64,000 nucleotides of DNA from Alteribacter aurantiacus DSM 18675 (GCF_000429705.1 NZ_AUCJ01000010.1:172708-236707), one strand, 5' to 3'. Counted from the stretch's first letter, positions 26,165 through 34,500 are shown. Notes: generated from the letters alone by a model not told the origin. Numbers and translations: made by a program.

Positions 26165-27727
26165 ATGGATCACGGAGCATTATCACTACTGCCTCCAATA
26201 TTGGCATTGATCATGGTCATTATTACCCGACGCGTTTTACTATCATTGGGTATCGGAATCATCGTTGGTGCACTTATGGTAAATCAAAACGAAGAGCTTT
26301 TCGTAAACGAAGCCCTTTCACAAATTATCTCAATAGTGACGGGAATCTTTTATGTACCGGGTGAAGGAGTAAACACGTGGGAATTTTACATCCTGTTGTT
26401 TCTTGTCATCTTAGGTATGATTGCTTCACTCATTACGCTGACTGGAGGAAGCAGAGCCTTCGGTGAATGGGCACTAAGCCGTGTGAAAACACGTGTTGGC
26501 GCTCAATTTGTAACAGCTTTTCTTGGTATTATTATTTTTATTGATGATTACTTTAACAGCTTAACAGTGGGAAATGTGAGTCGTCCTCTAACGGACCGTC
26601 ATCGTATTTCCCGTGCGAAACTTGCTTACGTGGTCGATTCCACAGCCGCTTCCATGTGTGTGCTTATCCCACTATCCAGTTGGGGAGCTTACATCATTAC
26701 CATTATCGGAAACGATGTGTTGATGGAGCATGGTGTGACGGAATATGGTGCTCTTCAAGCCTTTCTATTAATGGCACCTATGAACTTTTACGCTGTGTTT
26801 GCGATCTTGATGGTATTTGCCGTTGCTTACTTCAAATTGGACTTTGGACCAATGCGAACTCACGAGCTACGTGCTCTTTCTACAGGAGAACTTGTGGATA
26901 AAGAAAAAGGAGCCGTACCTGGTGACAGTGAAGACGCTCAGCCTGTAGTATCAGGTCGCGTAGGCGATTTGGTCTGGCCGATCGTGACGTTGATTGCCGC
27001 AACTGTTCTTTTCATGGTTGTAACGGGTATTCAAGGTACCGAAGGGGAAGCTGGCCTTCTTGCTACATTTGAAAATACAGACGTAGCCGCGTCTCTCCTT
27101 TACGGTGGACTGATCAGTTTAGCGATTACAATCGCCATTGCGTTAATGAGAAAAGTTCCTGTTAAAGATTTTGGATTTGGATTATGGGCTGGTGTGAAGT
27201 CCATGCTACCTGCGATTTACATCCTGATCTTTGCTTGGACAATCATTGAAATCATCGGTGAACTCGGCACTGGGGCATACCTTGCTGAAGTTGTAAATGA
27301 CAATATGAACCTGGGCTACTTGCCGCTTGTCTTGTTCCTGATTGCAGGATTTATGGCCTTTACAACAGGGACAAGCTGGGGAACATTCGGCATTATGCTT
27401 CCGATCGCTGGGGAAATTGCAGCACAAACGGACGTAACCCTTCTGTTGCCTGTACTTGCAGCTGTACTTGCAGGAGCGATCTTCGGTGATCACTGTTCAC
27501 CAATTTCAGATACGACGATTTTATCTTCAACAGGAGCGGGAAGTCATCATATTGACCACGTGTTAACCCAACTTCCATACGCGGTTGCAGTAGCCATTAT
27601 TGCATCAGCGGGATTCCTGGTGATTGGGTTTACAGGAAGCTTCGTGGCAGCATTTGCTGCTTCATTAGTTATGTTTGTTATTGTCGTCACTGTGTTGAAA
27701 CTCGTATTAAAGCCTGTTACGGAATAA
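26165..27727 (+). CDS. lysW: NhaC-family transporter, predicted lysine transporter LysW, 520 aa
   Basis: Polytopic membrane protein with about 11-12 hydrophobic segments and the NhaC/ArsB-type motif GTSWGTFGIMLPIA and GDHCSPISDTTILSSTGAG. Family members exchange Na+ and H+ or move amino acids. The lysine riboswitch immediately upstream makes lysine uptake (or lysine/cation exchange) the best prediction; this is inferred from regulation, not from residues. Start ATG 26165 has AGGGGGAA nine bases upstream. The longer open frame from 26063 runs through leader RNA. Confidence 0.85.
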   Translation: MDHGALSLLPPILALIMVIITRRVLLSLGIGIIVGALMVNQNEELFVNEALSQIISIVTGIFYVPGEGVNTWEFYILLFLVILGMIASLITLTGGSRAFGEWALSRVKTRVGAQFVTAFLGIIIFIDDYFNSLTVGNVSRPLTDRHRISRAKLAYVVDSTAASMCVLIPLSSWGAYIITIIGNDVLMEHGVTEYGALQAFLLMAPMNFYAVFAILMVFAVAYFKLDFGPMRTHELRALSTGELVDKEKGAVPGDSEDAQPVVSGRVGDLVWPIVTLIAATVLFMVVTGIQGTEGEAGLLATFENTDVAASLLYGGLISLAITIAIALMRKVPVKDFGFGLWAGVKSMLPAIYILIFAWTIIEIIGELGTGAYLAEVVNDNMNLGYLPLVLFLIAGFMAFTTGTSWGTFGIMLPIAGEIAAQTDVTLLLPVLAAVLAGAIFGDHCSPISDTTILSSTGAGSHHIDHVLTQLPYAVAVAIIASAGFLVIGFTGSFVAAFAASLVMFVIVVTVLKLVLKPVTE

Positions 27728-27738
27728 ATACTACTTTT

Positions 27739-27787
27739 TACAAAACCGGGAAAGAAAGCCTCGTGCTTTCTTCCTGGTTTTTTATTT
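27739..27787 (+). terminator. Intrinsic terminator after lysW
   Basis: AAAACCGGGAAAGAAAGC / GCTTTCTTCCTGGTTTT stem and T run. Confidence 0.9.
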
Positions 27788-27906
27788 TTCCCTAATAATG
27801 TCATTTGTGAGTGTGGTGGTCCTTTTTCCTTTTAAAAATCTTAATTCCTTGCCTAACAACGGATAAAATTGGTATATTCAGATTACATTAATTTTCTGAA
27901 AATACC

Positions 27907-27935
27907 TTTACAAATTCGACTAGTCTATTTATAAT
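27907..27935 (+). promoter_or_regulatory. Strong promoter of the NSS transporter
   Basis: TTTACA (27907-27912), a 17-bp spacer and consensus TATAAT (27930-27935). A 9-bp inverted repeat, AAATTCGAC (27912-27920) and GTCGAATTT (27952-27960), brackets the -10 box and start site, with half-site centres 40 bp apart, like an operator pair. Confidence 0.75.
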
Positions 27936-27965
27936 AAGACAACGTAACCACGTCGAATTTTGTCA

Positions 27966-27997
27966 AAAAAGCAAAGCTGGTTTTTGCTTCTTTTTTT
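27966..27997 (+). terminator. Leader terminator before the NSS transporter
   Basis: AAGCAAA / TTTGCTT hairpin followed by C and seven Ts lies in the 5' leader, about 75 nt before the start codon. It could be an attenuator of the NSS gene. The stem is short and AU-rich. Confidence 0.5.
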
Positions 27998-28071
27998 AGA
28001 AGGTACTAGTCAGAAAATAATGACAATTATAGTGGGTTATAAGATTTGTAAAAAGAGAGAGGAGTTTTAGT

Positions 28072-29412
28072 ATGAGTAATGGCCGTGAACGTTTTTCAAA
28101 GCTCGGATTTATCCTTGCAGCTGTCGGTTCAGCCGTAGGCCTCGGAAACGTATGGCGATTTTCTTATGTAGCAGGAGATAGTGGGGGAGCCGCTTTTTTA
28201 CTCATTTATATTTTATGTATTTTCCTCATTGGTCTTCCTGTTCTACTTGCTGAGTTTTCAATTGGACGAAAAGGTCAGCAAGACGTTGTAGGATCTTTTA
28301 ACGTCATCTCACCGCAGAAGCCATGGGCAATCGGAGGTTTCCTCGGTGTCGCCTCCGCCTTTTTGATTTTGTCCTTTTACGGCGTTATTGCCGGTTGGGT
28401 AGTCTACTTCTTATATAGTTATGTAACTGGCGCTACGAGTAATGTTGGAACCGGGGAATATGGGGACTTCTTCGGTGAATTTATCGGAGGAGCAGCAGGA
28501 CCTGTCTTCTGGCAAATCCTATTTATGGTCTTCGTTGTAGCGATTGTCTTTACCGGTGTTAAAAAGGGAATTGAACTTTCCAATAAAATCTTTATGCCTC
28601 TTCTTGCTGTCATCATCTTATTCCTTGCTGGATACAGCTTAACGCTTGATGGAGCTGGTGAAGGATTGCGCTTCTTGTTTACACCAGATTGGAGTGCATT
28701 TGCGACTCCTGGGGTTTATGCTGCAGCCATTGGACAGGCTTTCTTTACACTATCTCTTGGTATGGGTGCCATGATCACCTATGCAAGTTACTTGCCTAAA
28801 GATACGAACTTGCCAAGTGCAGCAGGTACAGTAGTAACGTTTGATACGTTGTTTGCTATTGTAGCAGGAATCATGATCTTCCCGGCTGTATTTACATTCG
28901 GCCTTGAGCCGGATGCAGGCCCTGGTCTGATCTTCATCACACTACCGGAAGTATTTAATCAAATGGGTAGTATGGGAACATTGTTTGCTGTATTGTTCTT
29001 CTTCCTAGTCGCCATTGCAGCTCTGTCTTCGGCCATTTCCTTGCTGGAGGTAAGTGTGGCTTATGCTATGCGCAAATTCAACTGGACTCGTAGGTTTGCA
29101 GCGGTTGTTGTTGGTGCCATTGTTACGTTGTTCGGTATTCCGTCTGCACTTAGCCAAGGTGGACCATTAACGGAGTTTACGATTTTCGGATTGCCGTTCT
29201 TGGACGCTGTGGATACACTCACGGATAAATATACTCTTCCTCTTGGAGGGCTAGTTATTGCCCTGTTCGTCGGGTGGGGCTGGAATAAAGTCGATTCCTT
29301 GCGTGAAACAGGTCTTACAAATTCACCTCTTGGTATGGCGTGGCTTTGGTTCTTAAGAATCGTTGCGCCTACAGGAATCTTAATCATCCTATTACTAAAC
29401 ATTTTTGGATAA
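28072..29412 (+). CDS. Sodium-dependent NSS/SNF-family transporter, 446 aa
   Basis: Neurotransmitter:sodium symporter family (LeuT fold). Helix 1 carries the Na+ and substrate-binding signature AAVGSAVGLGNVWRFSYVAG, and helix 6 region FFTLSLGMGAMITYASYLPK is typical. About 11-12 membrane segments in 446 residues, as in short bacterial members such as MhsT/TnaT. These transport hydrophobic amino acids with Na+; the exact substrate cannot be read. ATG has AGAGAGGAG eight bases upstream. Controlled by its own promoter with a possible operator and attenuator. Confidence 0.92.
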   Translation: MSNGRERFSKLGFILAAVGSAVGLGNVWRFSYVAGDSGGAAFLLIYILCIFLIGLPVLLAEFSIGRKGQQDVVGSFNVISPQKPWAIGGFLGVASAFLILSFYGVIAGWVVYFLYSYVTGATSNVGTGEYGDFFGEFIGGAAGPVFWQILFMVFVVAIVFTGVKKGIELSNKIFMPLLAVIILFLAGYSLTLDGAGEGLRFLFTPDWSAFATPGVYAAAIGQAFFTLSLGMGAMITYASYLPKDTNLPSAAGTVVTFDTLFAIVAGIMIFPAVFTFGLEPDAGPGLIFITLPEVFNQMGSMGTLFAVLFFFLVAIAALSSAISLLEVSVAYAMRKFNWTRRFAAVVVGAIVTLFGIPSALSQGGPLTEFTIFGLPFLDAVDTLTDKYTLPLGGLVIALFVGWGWNKVDSLRETGLTNSPLGMAWLWFLRIVAPTGILIILLLNIFG

Positions 29413-29414
29413 TC

Positions 29415-29457
29415 CAAAAAAGACCGGACTGGCATCGTGCCAGTCCGGTTTTTTCAT
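29415..29457 (+). terminator. Intrinsic terminator after the NSS gene
   Basis: GACCGGACTGGCA / TGCCAGTCCGGTT stem with T run. Confidence 0.92.
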
Positions 29458-29523
29458 AGGACAATCATGGAGTTGGAGGTAATTGTGCGGGGTCTGACCC
29501 CCGAACTTTACCCCCGAACTTTT

Positions 29524-30522
29524 TTATTTGCGGCGGGATTGACGTTCGAGCTTTTCCCATGCTCTTAGGGAAGGGTACGGATCGAATGACCATTCAAAGT
29601 AACCATTGTCTTTGTACATGCCGTAGTGAAGATGTGGGGGAAACTTCCCTTGGGTTCCTGGCTTTCCGTAACCGGAACTTCCTACATAACCTACGACGGT
29701 TCCTGGTTCTACAATCGTTCCGCGCTCTACTCCTTTTTCAAACCCGGTTAAGTGTGCGTAATAATGGTATACATTATTAGTATCTCTGATCCCGATACGC
29801 CAACCTCCGAACTTATTCCACCCTTTTAATTCAACGATTCCATACGTCGTGGACCTCACAGGTGTCCCGTATCCGGCAAATAAGTCGGTTCCTTCATGAA
29901 TGCGGCGCCCACCCCATCCCCGTGAATGGCCCCACGTACCTCGATAACTGTAATTGTAGTTGAGCGGAAGAGGAAAGACGCGCTTTCTCAAATCCAATGT
30001 TCCGAACGTGCGGTAGATTTCAGCATGCCCTTTAATCAATTCAATGGCTTTATCACGCTGGTAATAATCCCATAGGCCAATTCGTAAGTTAGTATCATCA
30101 GTTCCGAATGAAGCCAACATATGGGCGAATGTATAAAGCAAGTCTTCATCATTCGTTTGATCTGCCAGTCCGTCCCCATTCCCATCCAAGCCGATTCCAT
30201 TAAATAGAGAAATGGATACAGGGCTCGTATCTTCGCTGTTCGGATTTTCAACCCCAACCCACTTCTCAGAAGGAATGAAAATCCCCACGTATCCCTCTTC
30301 ATCAGGCAAATCGTTCCTAGCTCTCCTAAGACCTCTCTCATAACTATCAACACCAGCTATGTAGTACCAAGGCACCCCTGTTAACGCTTCCGTCTTTTTG
30401 TAAAGAGCCATTCGTTCAGCAAAAATCTCCTCAGATGACTTTTCTTCAAGTACAGACGCTTGGCCGAAAGTGGGAGATATAAAAAGGCAAATGATTAAAC
30501 AAACACCTATGATATATTTCAT
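29524..30522 (-). CDS. lytH: M23 peptidase LytH (YunA), 332 aa
   Basis: Secreted zinc peptidase that trims peptide side chains of spore cortex peptidoglycan. The N terminus is a signal peptide or anchor (KYIIGVCLIICLFISPTFGQA). LytM/M23 metal motifs are His209 and Asp213 (IHEGTDLFAGYGTPV), His257 (YYAHL) and His297-x-His299 (PPHLHYG). The N-terminal half holds the conserved region around GVPWYYIAGVDSYERG. ATG 30522 follows GAAAGGAGAAGCC. It is on the opposite strand from lipA, as in B. subtilis. Longer open frame 5' is not supported. Confidence 0.93.
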   Translation of the reverse strand: MKYIIGVCLIICLFISPTFGQASVLEEKSSEEIFAERMALYKKTEALTGVPWYYIAGVDSYERGLRRARNDLPDEEGYVGIFIPSEKWVGVENPNSEDTSPVSISLFNGIGLDGNGDGLADQTNDEDLLYTFAHMLASFGTDDTNLRIGLWDYYQRDKAIELIKGHAEIYRTFGTLDLRKRVFPLPLNYNYSYRGTWGHSRGWGGRRIHEGTDLFAGYGTPVRSTTYGIVELKGWNKFGGWRIGIRDTNNVYHYYAHLTGFEKGVERGTIVEPGTVVGYVGSSGYGKPGTQGKFPPHLHYGMYKDNGYFEWSFDPYPSLRAWEKLERQSRRK

Positions 30523-30761
30523 ATTGGCTTCTCCTTTCATCATGGTGGAAATCCTCATCATTAACACTTGTCTATAGTGTTGGAAAAAACAATGAAAAAC
30601 CTTCGCGACAAATCCTTCCATTATCTCGCACCTTTGAGATTTCCCGCTTTTCATGTTAAAGTTACTAATGATTCTATACGTTGATTTGCGCATTATATAG
30701 GGTTGAAAATCCGAATTCATTTTTTTGAAAAATAGGAAATATGAGCAGGAGAGTGAACCGA

Positions 30762-31640
30762 ATGGCAAAAAAAGAAGAATACATCCGTAAGCCCGATTGG
30801 CTCAAAATAAAACTGAATACAAACGAGTCTTATACTGGACTTAAAAAAATGATGCGTGAGAAAAAACTACATACTGTTTGTGAAGAAGCGCGTTGTCCAA
30901 ACATTCACGAATGTTGGGCTGAACGTAAAACGGCTACCTTCATGATTTTAGGAGACGTTTGTACCCGTGCATGCCGTTTCTGCGCGGTAAAAACCGGTCT
31001 CCCAACTGAACTAGACCTTCAAGAACCAGAGCGAGTAGCAGAGTCTGTCCACCTTATGGGATTAAAGCATGCCGTTATCACAGCAGTTGCTCGTGATGAC
31101 TTAAAAGACGGCGGTGCAGAAGTGTTTGCGGAAACGGTACGGGCCATTCGCCGTAAGAGCCCATTTACTACAGTGGAAGTACTTCCTTCCGACATGATGG
31201 GGCGATATGAAAATCTGGAAACCCTAATGGATGCCAAGCCGGATATTTTGAACCACAACATTGAAACAGTCCGAAGCCTGACTCCACGAGTTCGTGCCCG
31301 TGCTACATATGACCGCTCTCTAGAATTCCTGGCACGTGCAAAAGAAATGCAACCTAAAATTCCTACAAAATCAAGCATCATGATTGGCCTTGGAGAAACA
31401 AAAGAAGAGATCATCGAGACAATGGATGACTTAAGAGCAGCAAACGTAGATATTATGACGATCGGTCAATACCTACAACCAACAAAGAAACACTTGAAGA
31501 TTAAAAAATATTGGACACCTGAAGAATTCAATGAGCTTAAAGAAATTGCCCTCAGCAAAGGATTTAAGCATTGTGAATCAGGTCCACTTGTCCGTTCTTC
31601 TTATCATGCTGATGAGCAAGTTAACGCGGCCCAAAGTTAA
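30762..31640 (+). CDS. lipA: Lipoyl synthase, 292 aa
   Basis: Radical SAM enzyme inserting two sulfurs into octanoylated GcvH/E2 proteins. Both Fe-S cluster motifs are present: Cys40, Cys45, Cys51 (auxiliary cluster) and Cys67, Cys71, Cys74 in CTRACRFC (SAM cluster). C-terminal RSSYHA supplies the conserved RSSY serine ligand. I prefer ATG 30762 with CAGGAGA nine bases upstream; ATG 30741 lies before that site. Functionally linked to gcvH in this window. Confidence 0.96.
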   Translation: MAKKEEYIRKPDWLKIKLNTNESYTGLKKMMREKKLHTVCEEARCPNIHECWAERKTATFMILGDVCTRACRFCAVKTGLPTELDLQEPERVAESVHLMGLKHAVITAVARDDLKDGGAEVFAETVRAIRRKSPFTTVEVLPSDMMGRYENLETLMDAKPDILNHNIETVRSLTPRVRARATYDRSLEFLARAKEMQPKIPTKSSIMIGLGETKEEIIETMDDLRAANVDIMTIGQYLQPTKKHLKIKKYWTPEEFNELKEIALSKGFKHCESGPLVRSSYHADEQVNAAQS

Positions 31641-31652
31641 AATAACCAGTAA

Positions 31653-31690
31653 AGCAGATGGCATCCAACGTGAAGCCATCTGCTTTTTTT
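31653..31690 (+). terminator. Intrinsic terminator after lipA
   Basis: AAGCAGATGGC / GCCATCTGCTT stem followed by seven Ts. Confidence 0.9.
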
Positions 31691-31698
31691 ATAAAATA

Positions 31699-31734
31699 AA
31701 AAGAAGCTCTCTTCAAATGAAGAGGGCTTCTTAG
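31699..31734 (-). terminator. Intrinsic terminator after yutC
   Basis: On the minus strand AAGAAGCCCTCTTCA / TGAAGAGAGCTTCTT precedes TTTTATTTTAT. Confidence 0.8.
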
Positions 31735-31737
31735 CCA

Positions 31738-32370
31738 TTAATTCATATAGTCGTCATTGTCATCATGCATTTGATCACGGCTAATGGGTTCTCCTTGTGG
31801 ATAAGCTTTAAACTGCTCAGCCGTTTGTTCAAGAGTATCATTATACTCATCCGTGTCTGGGTAAAGACTGCCGAATCGCTCAATCTCATCCATCATGTCC
31901 ATGTCGTCACAAACGTACACTTCATAGTAAGAAGGAACAACAGATAAAGCTGTTTTTCTCACTTGGTCAGCAACATCGTTACGATCCATGTCCTCTTGAC
32001 TGCGATCTCGGTTGTATACCATAAACACTTTGTCGTCAGTTACGAGTGTACCACACTCGTCTACGGCAGGAATAACTGCTGCCATCTCACTAATGCTATC
32101 TGCGAGAAGTTCTCTGTCGTAAACCGCATAGCCAGGGTACTTTTTCTCTTGCGCTGTTTGTTTGGATTCGCGAACAAACCCGTACTTTAAGTACTCACTA
32201 TGATCGGCTTCTCGACGATTAATGACGTTGTAGCCATCAGTCGTATTCCCGGTACTAAGGGAATTCCATCGAGCATTGCCACCCTCAGATTGAGCTGACG
32301 GATCATTCATTTGTCCACACGCAGTCAATGCCAACGTGCAAACGAGGGATGCTGTTAGTAATCGCTTCAT
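31738..32370 (-). CDS. yutC: YhcN/YlaJ-family sporulation lipoprotein YutC, 210 aa
   Basis: Lipoprotein signal MKRLLTASLVCTLALTACG with Cys18 after LTA. The mature protein is acidic and has the YhcN/YlaJ-type pattern: a helix with READHSEYLKYGFVRESK and a ferredoxin-like part with DDKVFMVYNRD..VPSYYEVYVCDD. Family members are made during sporulation and reach the spore membrane. Location beside lipA matches B. subtilis yutC. Start ATG 32370 is eight bases after AGGAGG; a GTG three codons earlier overlaps that site. Confidence 0.82.
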   Translation of the reverse strand: MKRLLTASLVCTLALTACGQMNDPSAQSEGGNARWNSLSTGNTTDGYNVINRREADHSEYLKYGFVRESKQTAQEKKYPGYAVYDRELLADSISEMAAVIPAVDECGTLVTDDKVFMVYNRDRSQEDMDRNDVADQVRKTALSVVPSYYEVYVCDDMDMMDEIERFGSLYPDTDEYNDTLEQTAEQFKAYPQGEPISRDQMHDDNDDYMN

Positions 32371-32484
32371 TTTTTCCACCTCCTAGCCTTAGGTTCTCCA
32401 GACTGGAGGAGCTTAAGAGAGGTAATTTGTCCCGTAGATGGAAGTTAAGGTAGAGGAGGTGGATGTAGGGAGGGGCGAGGAGTG

Positions 32485-32655
32485 ATAATGTGATGGATAA
32501 CGGGAGGAAAGTGATTGATAAATTTGAAAAGTGATGGATAACGGGAGGAAAGTGATGAATAAATCCGAAAGTTGATGAAGAATCGTAGTAAGTCGATGGA
32601 CAAATCCGAAAGTCGATGAAGAACCGTAGTAAGTCAATGAATAACGCACACCCAT
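32485..32655 (+). repeat. ~20/21-nt tandem array R5
   Basis: Alternating units of 19-21 nt, such as GTGATGGATAACGGGAGGAA, GTGATTGATAAATTTGAAAA, GTCGATGGACAAATCCGAAA and GTCGATGAAGAACCGTAGTA. Pairs of units repeat as a higher order of about 41 nt. It lies between the divergent genes yutC and yutD. The remaining gap 32371-32838 shows no gene. Confidence 0.8.
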
Positions 32656-32838
32656 TCCCCTTTATCACTCCACGCACACCCCACTCCCCTCCACCAATTC
32701 CTCACTTCACTAGGCCATTATCCCTTAACCCCCCTTTCCCTCGCAAAAGCCGTTCCCAATTTACTCTTTCTTTAGGAAAACATTGAATTTTCGTGCGAAG
32801 TAAGGCAAGATAAAGAGAGTAAAGAGAGGTGTTTGCAT

Positions 32839-33147
32839 ATGATCCGTGTACAAGGGAATCAATACGAGCTGATCGAGAATGTAAAAGACGGTTGGGTAGA
32901 AGAGGACTTTAAATCCAGATACAGCGATGTACTGAATAAATACGATTATATCGTGGGGGACTGGGGCTATAACCAGCTTAGGCTGAGAGGCTTCTTTGAG
33001 GATCAACACCGAAAATCTTCGTTTGAGTCAAAAATTAGCTCCTTGCCGGAATACTTATATGAGTATTGCAACTTCGGATGTCCTTACTTTGTTATTAAAA
33101 AAGTAAAAGAGACGGAGAAGAAAAAGGCGCCTGAAAAAAATAAATAA
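32839..33147 (+). CDS. yutD: YutD-like protein (DUF1027), 102 aa
   Basis: Small soluble protein; conserved blocks YELIENVKDGWVEEDFKSRYS, LNKYDYIVGDWGYNQLRLRGF and EYCNFGCPYFVIKK. Function unknown. ATG 32839 is eight bases after AGAGAGGTG; a TTG two codons upstream is a poorer choice. Order lipA-yutC-yutD is conserved with B. subtilis. Confidence 0.88.
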   Translation: MIRVQGNQYELIENVKDGWVEEDFKSRYSDVLNKYDYIVGDWGYNQLRLRGFFEDQHRKSSFESKISSLPEYLYEYCNFGCPYFVIKKVKETEKKKAPEKNK

Positions 33148-33197
33148 AAGGAGTGTTCCAAATGTGTGTTGCACATGAGGAATGCTCTTTTTTTTGT
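33148..33197 (+). terminator. Intrinsic terminator after yutD
   Basis: AGGAGTGTTCC / GGAATGCTCTT stem around an inner TGTGTTGCACA hairpin, followed by eight Ts. Confidence 0.8.
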
Positions 33198-33334
33198 CTT
33201 AAAAAATTGTTGTACGAAAACAGCCGTGTCTGCATCAGGGATTTGAAATTTTTGAAACCTGCTAGCTCACGGCTCGTACATAAATAACATACAGAGGATC
33301 CACTACTACCATCCTCCGTTAAGGAGAGAATGAT

Positions 33335-33850
33335 ATGAAAAAAATACTGTCGAATCTTGCGTGGTGGTGGTTTATTTTTACGGTTCTTTTATCCGTTCTC
33401 ATTGCCCCGGCTTTTGGTACCATGAAAACGATACTTTATGCTGATATACTGTTTTATGTCACACTATTTGGTGTAGCTGTCCTTGTCTCGCTTCCATCTT
33501 ACCCAGTACGAGCAGGGAAGGTGGAAGGAATCATTTTGAGAATGGTAACAGGGGTTATTGCTGTTTTGATTTTATGGGCTTTGGTTATCCCGTCAATACG
33601 AGATTTGCCTTACGTTATTTCTGATGAGTACCAAGTGATCGAAGGCATCGTTGTAGATGTAGAAGCAAAGCAAAGGACTCCAGCAAGTCGCTCGGCTTAC
33701 ACAGATGTGTATTTTGAAACGGTTCGGGTGCGATTTTGGAATACGAGTGAGGAGTTTGATGTCGTAGGTAAAATGTGTAGAGCGACAAGAACTCCCCATA
33801 GAAGACTTGGGAGAAGCCTTGACTGCCTCGAAGAAAAAACCTCTCCCTAA
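33335..33850 (+). CDS. Membrane protein of unknown function, 171 aa, C terminus doubtful
   Basis: Three hydrophobic segments (about 6-28, 34-54, 66-86) are followed by an outside or cytoplasmic beta-type region (YQVIEGIVVDVEAKQRTP, YFETVRVRFWNTSEEFDVVG). After residue ~143 the frame gives an Arg/Cys-rich tail. The next frame reads VKCVERQELPIEDLGEAL instead, which looks more protein-like, so a one-base shift near 33770 is possible. ATG follows AAGGAGAG. No family recognised. The end overlaps the terminator of the facing gene. Confidence 0.6.
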   Translation: MKKILSNLAWWWFIFTVLLSVLIAPAFGTMKTILYADILFYVTLFGVAVLVSLPSYPVRAGKVEGIILRMVTGVIAVLILWALVIPSIRDLPYVISDEYQVIEGIVVDVEAKQRTPASRSAYTDVYFETVRVRFWNTSEEFDVVGKMCRATRTPHRRLGRSLDCLEEKTSP

Positions 33851-33866
33851 GATGGAAGAGGTAAAT
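33830..33866 (-). terminator. Intrinsic terminator of the 89-aa gene
   Basis: On the minus strand ACCTCT..GGGAGAGGT is followed by six Ts. It lies within the 3' end of the facing plus-strand gene. Confidence 0.65.
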
Positions 33867-33870
33867 GACG

Positions 33871-34140
33871 TTATTGCCGTCCGCCACCGTTATAACGCTT
33901 GTCATCGTGAGTTGGGTGGGAGCCGGGATCTTTTCTGTCTAAGCCTTCATGGAGGTTTTTGTATTCGTAGTTGAACGCACTGTAGGAACGTTGTCCTTCA
34001 TGCCAAGGACTGCTTTTTCCTAAGGGACGCTCGATTGGAGAGCCGTATGGGCCTTCTGGTGTTACTTCAGGGAGAACGAAGTTTTTGTTTTTTTCCACAA
34101 CCGTAAAGTCTGTATATTCTCGTTCGTCTTTGTCGGGCAT
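33871..34140 (-). CDS. Small hydrophilic protein, 89 aa, unknown
   Basis: Charged, Pro/Gly-containing protein starting MPDKDEREYTDFTVVEKNK and ending in a His/Gly-rich tail (DDKRYNGGGRQ). No membrane segment or Cys. The ATG has AGGAGGTG eight bases upstream. That ribosome site forms the 3' arm of a long hairpin (34145-34229) that is followed by six Ts, so translation or transcription may be held back by the hairpin. I do not recognise the family. Confidence 0.65.
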   Translation of the reverse strand: MPDKDEREYTDFTVVEKNKNFVLPEVTPEGPYGSPIERPLGKSSPWHEGQRSYSAFNYEYKNLHEGLDRKDPGSHPTHDDKRYNGGGRQ

Positions 34141-34144
34141 GAAA

Positions 34145-34229
34145 AAACACCTCCTGAATACTGAGATCACTGAAAAAAGTTCAAACCAACTTTTTCAGTG
34201 CCTTTCTAGTATGTGCCCAGGAGGTGTTT
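34145..34229 (-). terminator. Long hairpin: terminator fused to a ribosome-binding site
   Basis: Perfect 12-bp outer arms AAACACCTCCTG and CAGGAGGTGTTT, then ATACT/AGTAT, then an inner CACTGAAAAAAGTT / AACTTTTTCAGTG. On the minus strand the hairpin is followed by TTTTTT and then the start codon of the 89-aa gene. The inner stem looks like a single terminal unit of the 180-bp mobile element family. Confidence 0.7.
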
Positions 34230-34233
34230 AGTA

Positions 34234-34500
34234 TTAAATCACTTCGTAGAGAAATTCTCGAAGCTCTTGTGCTTCTGATTCGCTTAGATTATATGCGTGC
34301 TCCAAGTAGCCAGGTTCGTCCAGGTCGTCGCTACCGATGATGGCGAAGCGATTGGAGAGCATATTCATAACGAGTTTTTTTCCGTAATAACGGTTGGATG
34401 TTGTAATAGCAAGATCGAAACGCTGTTCTTCGCCCATAAAGCTGACGAAACGGGTTTTCGTATCTTCTTGGTCATTATAAAGATAAAAACGCTCAGACAT
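34234..34500 (-). CDS. DUF3055/SAV0927-like protein, 88 aa
   Basis: Small acidic protein MSERFYLYNDQEDTKTRFVSF with the block GKKLVMNMLSNRFAIIGSDD and LDEPGYLEHAYNLSE. This matches my recollection of DUF3055 (SAV0927 family), function unknown. ATG 34500 is eight bases after AAAGGA; an upstream ATG at 34509 overlaps that site. It is downstream of glpX on the same strand with a 24-bp gap and ends at the long hairpin. Confidence 0.7.
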   Translation of the reverse strand: MSERFYLYNDQEDTKTRFVSFMGEEQRFDLAITTSNRYYGKKLVMNMLSNRFAIIGSDDLDEPGYLEHAYNLSESEAQELREFLYEVI

